A stretch of DNA of 64,000 nucleotides, taken from contig NC_065551.1 of NCBI RefSeq assembly GCF_022605725.1, positions 36,642,001-36,706,000 on the forward strand. The letters run 5' to 3'. Each line of letters opens with the position of its first letter. Within the stretch, counting starts at the first letter, position 1. The notes below the pieces were generated by a model. The model was not told the DNA's origin, did no database searches, and saw nothing but the letters and a program-made list of their open reading frames with translations. A program made the translations under genes and the position numbers. Positions 48,501 to 57,500 of this stretch are shown piece by piece. Source of the stretch: Anthonomus grandis grandis. Lineage: Eukaryota; Arthropoda; Insecta; Coleoptera; Curculionidae.

Positions 48501-51500
48501 GGTTCCTTCAAGAAAAACCCCTTTTCGAATAAACATGATTTTTAACTAACAAGTTTTAAAGGCTGTAAATATTTAGTTCTTTCTTATTATACTAAAATAG
48601 GGTATTTCTCAATTTATTTGATTTAATTTTTCAAACATTGGATAGTTGAAATGTTGTGGTCCAAAAATAACAGCATATCCTTTGGCCTGGTAAGAACGAC
48701 CCTATTTTTAGTCCATTTGATATTCGAAATTCAATTCTGCGTTATACCCATCGATATCATCAATAATTTCTTTACCAGCTATAAGAGATGTATAAAAATT
48801 TTGATCTGCCTCAGAAATAAGATGCATAACTGATCTTATATCATTAATTTTATTTGTCATTAGAATGAAGCATTGGCAAAGGTAAACTAAATAGTTCTGC
48901 CTATTTACCCTTAAAATGACCGTCGCAGGGATTTAGGTCTGGTGACCTGGCCGGCCCCATTGGCCCTCTTGGCAGCCAAAGCAGGGATAAGATCTTCTTG
49001 AAGAAGATTCAAATAGCGTTGTTCTGTTAAGTTTTCTTCGAAAAAGTATGGCCCAAACATTAATAGATTTACGCTACTGTGTATGAGCCTCAGTTGCCGA
49101 GTGTAGATTTGACACTGACCAGTACCGACAATTTTGCCGATTTACGACACCGTTTAAACAAAAAGTTGCTTCATCGGAAAACAAAACTCGTAACACAAAC
49201 TGACGGTTATTATTGCGAATGTTCGTCATTTGCTCGCAAAATTGGTTTCTTCGATCAGGATCGTCCTCATTTAATTCGTGTATTAGTCTAATTTTATACG
49301 GGTGGTATTCATTTGCTTTTAAGATGTTTCTTACTGACGTTCCGGCTATATTATTATCAACTGAAATTTGTGAAGTTGCATTATTTGGATTTTCTTCGAC
49401 GGAGAGCAGAACGTTTAATTTTGTTTCTTCACAAATTTTTGGACGACCTGATCTTGGCAAATCCCTAACATGACCTGAAGTTTTAAATTTGTGCTCTATT
49501 CTACTAACTGTTGACTGGGAAATAGAATGGTTTGGGTATTTGGCATTTAAATTAGCCATAATTTAGTCTGATAAAAATAATTAACTTTCGAAGTGACAGT
49601 GACAAGTGCAACCATGGAAATAGAAACAATTGGCTCGATTTTACCTTAATTTGTAAATAGACGTACTTATTTGTTTTCTTGTTATTTAAATGTAAATATT
49701 TCTAAAACAGTTGAGTTTTGAGATAAGGTGTGTTATACGAAACTTGCTTGGAATTCCATTTAAAAAAATGACCGATGACGTCATATCTTTTTTTTGTTCC
49801 ACCCTGTATACAAAAATGTATGTGAAATAATGCGCAACTTAAAATAAAAATCGACGGGTCCGAGCGTTTTCTCCAAAAATCATGTCGTCTCTAATTTTTA
49901 TCGAATTTATGCAGAACTTTAGGCGGTCACTATAACTTCTTAGCCGCCCCCCGTATAAACATTTCCCTATGGAACAACAGCAAGACTGCGCCGTTCCTTG
50001 TCTTATCGATTTTTTCCCTTTCATACGACACCTTATGGACGTATAATAGTGCAATGGTGACCCAATCTGTGGCGATGATTTTTCAAAAAATTAATCGGTC
50101 GTTTTCTCAAAATTATGTTCGGATTATCATTGGTTAAAGTATCATTTTTTTATCGGTCGACCATCAGATGGAGGATTATCGTTTAGAGATTTTTCGAATT
50201 CTTCGCCATCGCTTTTGGGGAACCTTTACGCGTAAGTAATTGAGTTAACGAATTCTCATAAAATTGGATTCTGTGTAGTTGTGAAGGAGGCCAGTGAAAA
50301 AGCGTTTTAGTCACTTGTTGCGTTATTAACTGGTCTAGGAGCTGATGGAAACTGTGCGAGAAATTTGAATTTTTATTTGTGGTTTCAGATGAGCACGATG
50401 GCGCGGTTCCATCGGCGATGGACCGCGAGGAGACCGAAACGAGCGGGGACACTCTGGACGATCAGGAGCACCGCGTAATCTTCATAAACCGGGCTCAACC
50501 TCCTGTCATTAAGTATTGTAATAATAGGATCTCCACAGCCAAATATAGGTTAACAACTAGATTACAAAATTTAAGGGTTAAAAATGATTAACGGAGTTTA
50601 TTTTAGTATTATAAGATTTGTACCCCTATTCTTATTCGAGCAGTTCCGACGATGGGCGAATATATTTTTTTTAATGATCGCCCTGCTGCAACAAATCCCG
50701 GACGTGTCGCCCACCGGCCGTTACACCACTTTAGTGCCTCTCATTTTTATTTTGTCGGTCTCGGCCGTCAAAGAAATCATCGAAGATGTCGTGAGTTGAT
50801 TCAAATAATTGAAAATATGTCCGTGTATTTTTTTATTTTATTTTATTATTAACTCTAGAAAAGACACCGAGCTGACGACGAAACCAACCACAGAAAAGTG
50901 GAAGTTTTACGGGGCGATGTGTGGATCAACATACGGTGGATGGACGTTGTCGTCGGAGATATCGTTAAAGTGACCAATAACAATTTTTTTCCGGCTGATC
51001 TCGTTCTACTGTCTTCTAGGTATTTTTTTTTCAAATATTCTCATTAAATAAATAATAATAATAATAAATATTTATTATTTGCATAGAAAGAAAAAAAATA
51101 CAAGTTTACAAAATCTAGTAATAAATTTACGCAAATAAAAGGCCCAAAAATTCAGAATTCTGCCATGGCAGATTCTGGTCTTTAACATTGTGGCCCCACA
51201 GTTCATTAAAAAAAATGGTTATTTCAGTTACGCTTAACTAATAACTGATTAAATACAGCGTTTTCTTCAATCATATACCTAATAAACCTAGATATAAAAG
51301 TTCTAAATTCTAAATTTGACAGTTTAACATCAAGCAAAACAATACATATGCAAACACCTTAAAAACAGATTAAATTTTTTGTTAAATAACAAAAAATAGA
51401 AAAATTATTACAGACAGTAAATAAATAAAAATGATCCCATACCAAAAATTGTAATAAATTACTCAAGAAAACAATTATTCAAAAAGTTAAAAAAGAAGAA

Positions 51501-54500
51501 CCTAAATTATACCTAAATTATATACCCTGCTGATTCTTTAGATGTACAATCATCCTATTACGAAAACTATTACAAGAAATTGATAATCGGTCCGGATCCA
51601 AATTTGATAAGCAAAATTGTAAGAAAATGATCGTTTAAATAACCGTGTTTTATGTCTCGGAATGAGAATAGTATTTCTTCTTCATTTTAAATGGTGTACA
51701 TCATTTCTAAAAGTTATCAGCAATTCTTCGATTATGCACACAGTAGAGTCTCGATAACGTGAACTAATTAGGGATGACTTTGTTCATGTTTTCGAGGAGT
51801 TAATGTTACTGGATAAAGTTAATCGCATGATAAACTAACACGTATATGTACTTTGAATATATATTTTATTGGAAAATCAAACAAAAATATGTTATACAGT
51901 TAGTAATACATAGTTGAAAATATATATGTTTATACATGATAAAGAAAAAAATATTTATTATATAGGTAAGTATTTGTATGTAAGTAAGTACAATGTACAT
52001 TATTTATATTTAATCCGTTGTTTTTAGAAAAAAGTTATCTAACTTTGTTTGACGGATACGTTGTTTGTTTAAAAGAATAGTTGTACATTCACGTAATTTG
52101 TGTAAAGACTGAATATCCTCGAAGTCGGCATTGTTTTGCTCCGCCCATTAAATATAAGAACTACCTCAACGTGAGTGACTTTATTCATAGCCTGAGAAAC
52201 CTCTGGATCTTGATCCTGTTCGGTTTCTGAATCATTAGACACTGCAGTACAATTCTCATCATGTTCAACGAAGTCATCTTTATTCCATTCTTCGATATCT
52301 CCACGTTCGAAGTCTTGCCCTGGATCAATTTCTTCTAATAAATTGAGGTTAGTCTCTACAACGCTATTCAGGCTTAGCAATTCTTGACGAAGAGTTGCCA
52401 AGGGTATTGTGTCTTCACGATCATCATTGCTTTGGCTTTCGAAAAAATTTTTCCAACACTTTTTAATGGTTGCTGGTTCTAATTTATTCCATGCTCGTGA
52501 TAACTTTAAAATAGCATCCCTGAGGTTGTATTGTTTGATAATGACATTCATGTCCTTAGATTTATTAGCTACAACCATTGCCAAACACATGGAGCGATAA
52601 TGCAGTTTAGTCAACCTAATAACGTTTTGGTCCATAGGTTGAATTAAGGGTGTCACATTGGGAGGCATATACATAACTTGAATTAGTCCATCATCAGATA
52701 AAAATGTCTCTACTGGGGGATGACTGGGGGCATTATCCAATAAAAGAAGTGCTTTCTCTGGAAGACCTTGTTTCTTAAGAAATTTTCTCACCTAAAATTA
52801 AAAGAAACTTTTAATTTTGAAATGTATAGCTATGGCAGGAAATTTACCTCAGGAACAAAAATTTCTTTGAACCATTCCTTAAAAATTCCGGCTGTCATCT
52901 ATGCAGATTGTAAGTTTTTGTAGTGTACAGGAATGTAAGAGTTCTTAAAACTTCCCTATTACCAAAGGAGTCAATTTATGTAGTCCAGTCGCATTTGTAC
53001 TTGCTAGAAACGTTATTCTTTCTTTGGCTGTTTTTCTTCCAGAGGCAGTTTTTTCTTCACTGGGTACGTAAGTCTTTCCGGGTAAAAACTTCCAGTCATC
53101 GGCGTTGTACACTTGATTATAGTCTAAGTTTAGGTCCTTGATTTTTTCTTCAAGTTTACGTAAGAATGGTGAAACCAGCTCGGGCTGAGAAGATAGTTAG
53201 GAAGCGTATGCCAAATCTTTTCTTGAACTTTTGCAACCACCCCGAGCTCGCAGAAAAAGTGGAATTTTTATCGTATAGTTTTTCGTGAAAATATTTGGCT
53301 TTCTCTTTTAAAATTAAACCACTGATTGGTGCATTCCTCTCTCGTTGTCGCAAAAACCACTTATACACAGCTTTTTCCATTAATGGATATTCAGAAGGTC
53401 TAAGAGATTTTCGTTTACCTTGTCCAGAAAAAGTCAAGGCAACTGTTGAGGTAATTTGGTCTTTTTTCTTCTTAATTGCACACACCGTGGATTTGGCTAT
53501 TCCATACTTTTTTGCTAAAAAGGTAACTCCACAACCTCTACTAACATCGGACAAGAGTTGGGCTTTTTTTTCCAGAGTTAAATAATTTACTTTCTTAGTA
53601 GACATCGTGCTTGTTTCGTATTGATCGGCAAATAAACACTGAATAAGACTCAAATTTCATATCTCTTCCAAACATGTACAAACAAGATATACTATTTGGC
53701 GGCGAAATGCCGCTTAATGCCTACAGGTAACACGTTATAAATATTTTTTTGTTCACGTTATAGAGGCGAGATATTTTTGGCGTTCACGTTTTAGAATAGG
53801 CTGAATACCAATTAGGCTGTTCACGTTATCGAGACTCTACTGTATTAAATATAAAACTACAAGTTTAAATTTAAATATCAACATTTGCCCTATTATTTTA
53901 TTAAAAATATTCGAATATATACACGGGTCATTCGTAATGATTTATTTAATTTAAAATGTGGATTTACATATTATTCGACTGTTTTTGCTCGGATACACTC
54001 TTCCCATGAATAGAATTGTTTTTGACAGTGAATAATGATAGTGCGTGAGTAGATCCCATGTGTTTTATTATAGACGTTTCTCTTTCGAAAGTAAAAAAAT
54101 CTTTTGTAGAAGTAAAATAATTAATAAATAAAAAACCAATTCTTTAAACTAGATTTTCTTCCTCTTATTAAATAATTTTAACGGTGCAACCTACTCTTCT
54201 AATTATTTTTATCTGAAATGCGGAATTGGAAACATCGAGACAAAACACAACAAAGAAGGATATCATTGGAAAGAGAATTGAACGTCTTCCTAAAACGATT
54301 ACAACTATTTCCATTTTAGCTTCTAAAAGTGACATCTACCCTTCCTAGGGGATGGAAACGAGAAATCTAAAAAGATTCATTTATGAAGGACACTTTCTTA
54401 CAAATAAAATTGACAAATTTTTCCAATTTTTATTTAGGTCTAGTAAGAGTTTTTAGAAAAAATGAACGAATATTTTCAATTCTTATTAAATATTAAAAGA

Positions 54501-57500
54501 GAAATTTCTTACAGTGAACCTCAAGGTATGAGCTTTATCGAAACGGCGAATTTGGATGGCGAAACGAATTTAAAAATCAGACAAGCGTTACCCAGTACCG
54601 CCAAACTGACGACCCTTAATCACCTTAAGGAATTGACCGGCACTTTGGAATGCGAACCACCTAATAGACACCTGTACGAATTCACCGGAGTTTTAAAGGA
54701 ATATGGAAAACCGTAAAGAGTAATAAAAATTAAAATGCGTCATCTACTAAACGTTTTTCCGTTTTAGTCATGAACCGTTGGGTCCGGATCAAATCCTGCT
54801 CCGTGGCGCGATGCTGCGTAACACCTCCTGGGTGTTCGGTTTAGTTATTTACACTGGCCACGAGACCAAACTGATGCGCAATTCGACCAAAGCCCCACTA
54901 AAACGGTCCACCATCGATAAAATGACCAACATCCAGATTTTACTGTTGTTCGGTTTGTTGTTCGTCATGTGCCTGATTTGTACCATATTCAATGTGTTTT
55001 GGAATCGTGCCAACGCTAATACTCATTATTACATCGGAATCGAAGGCGGAGAAAACTTTTTGTATACCTTTTTGACTTTTCTGATCCTTTTTAATAACCT
55101 CATTCCGATTTCGTTGCAAGTTACTTTGGAAGTTGTTCGATTCATACAGGTTGGTTGGTATTGGTTATTCTGAAAATCTTTTTCACTTTTATTTGGTTTA
55201 TTTTAGGCGATTTTTATAAACATGGACCGGCAAATGTACCACGAGGAAACTGACACACCCGCGATGGCGAGAACCTCAAATTTAAACGAGGAACTCGGAC
55301 AGGTGAAATATATTTTTTCGGATAAAACCGGTACTTTGACCAGGAATATTATGGAGTTTAAACGGTGCGCTATAGGACACGAAATATACACACCCACTAG
55401 CATCACTGAGGAATCATTACTCGTACAAGTAAGCCACTTGTTCAAACTGTCTTTCGATATTTTTAAAATTTAATTTCAAGAATCTAAGAAACCATCACAA
55501 AGATTCGGAATTAATACGAGACTTATTAGTCCTTCTCTCTGTGTGTCACACAGTGATACCGGAAAAAATGCCCGACGGTTCGATAGTTTATCATGCCGCA
55601 TCTCCAGACGAGAGGGCGCTGGTTTACGGGGCCGCCAAGTTCGGTTACGTTTTTAACAGTAGAACTCCTGATTATGTTGAAATTACCGCCCTGGGAGTTA
55701 CTGAAAGGTATAATATACATACATACAGGGTGTTCATTTGAAAACTTCCCACCACGGATTTATCGAAAATCACTGTTTAAAGGGCAAAAACGCCGAAATA
55801 CGTCAAAAGGTTTGTCAAGGGGGACAACTTTCTAACTTAAAATTACTTTACCCTCTGCCCCCCAGAGTTATCCCCTTAAAAATTTCAAATGGCAAGGGGT
55901 ATCGAGTAATAGCTTGTTTAAAAGGTCTTTCAAAGTCTTTTATTTTGACGTTTGATTTTTTTAAATCGGTCGATTCGTTTTCGAGAAAATTAGAAAAATC
56001 TTTGTTTATCTTAATTTGTTCAGATAGAAAACAAAAACATGAAAATATCAGTTTTTATTTCAATAAGTGTTCAAAATGTTGCCCGTTAAGGTACCCATTC
56101 ATGTTCAGGCGGCCGGCCGGCTTAGACCGGAAAGAATTTGGCCGGCCGGCCAGTTTTCGCTACACACGTTCAGTTAGGGGACAGGTCGTGGCCTGTCTTT
56201 CGTCGCAAATTGTTAAAAACTCAACGTGTGTAGTGTTTTGTGGACGTTATTTGCCGGCCGGCCTGATTTTACTCTAGACTAAAATTTTTCCCCGTTTATA
56301 AAGTAATGGCTAACAATCCAGACTTTACAAAGGAGTTTATTGAAACGTACCGTGCTCATAAATGTTTATGGAAAGTGAGAGATGCAGTATATGCTAATAG
56401 AGCACTTAGAAATAAGACATATGAGGAGTTATTGCAACTTTACAAAACAGTGGATCAACATGCTACAGTCGTTTCTGTAAAAAATAAAATAAACAATATG
56501 AGAAGTGCTTTTCGAAAAGGGCTGAAGAAAGTGAAGCAATCGAAAAGAAGCGGTTCTTCTCCAGATGATTTGTTTAAGCCAGTGTTGTGGTATTATGACA
56601 GTCTTTTATTTACTGTTAAGCACGAAAAGTGTCGAACAACTATTTCTTCAGACAGTGATCTACAACAAGAAGAAATGCATAACGATGAAGAAATTAATGA
56701 AAAATGCGGTAAGTTGATACTGATTCACTTTCACTATATTTATGTTTTCTTTATAATTATACAATACAAAGCCATGTTGTTTAATTATAATAAATAGTTA
56801 TAAATAGTAATACACAATTACCAATTCGGTACCGATAACTACAAAAAATTATCTTTCCAAGATAGTTTACCGGTAGTAATAAAATAGTTCTTATATTTTT
56901 CACGATTTTGTTTTGCATTTTCCGGCACATTTTTATGTGGGAAATTGTGTAATACGCAAGCTGATAGCACGATAAAGTCAATTTTTTTTGGATCCATATT
57001 TATTGCGGTATGAAAGAATCTGAAACGGTTTGCAAGAATCCCAAAAGCGTTCTCCACAGTGCGTCTTGCTCTGCTCAAACGATAGTTAAAAATTCGCTGC
57101 TCCGGAGTTAAATTTTTTTGAGGGTATGATTTCATATATTTTCGTTCAATGCAAACGCATTATCTGCTACAAATATAAAATTTAAATTTTCCGTTGTATT
57201 TTGGTTATCTGGCAAGTTAAATGATTTATTCAATAGTTTGTCATGAAAATCGGTGCACTCGAAGACACCACCATCCGATAATCTACCATTGCAACCAACG
57301 TTTACATCAACAAATTTATAGTTAGCATTTACAAGGGCCATCAGAACAATACTAAAATATTCCTTATAGTTGAAATGTAAAACCCACTGTTTCTGGGTTT
57401 AACTAGAGGAATTGCACGTCTCTGGAATAATTTTTCCCAACGCCTAGGGCGAAATAATTGCAGTAAATTTTAGATCTTCAATGCTGCGGCCTGTTGCTAA

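Noticed and set aside
55738..56277. Plus-strand 179-codon ORF after flippase exon 8
   Set aside because: It lies in the mariner inverted arm and runs into the Harbinger end; it has no similarity to host proteins. Kept only as a remark on the arms.
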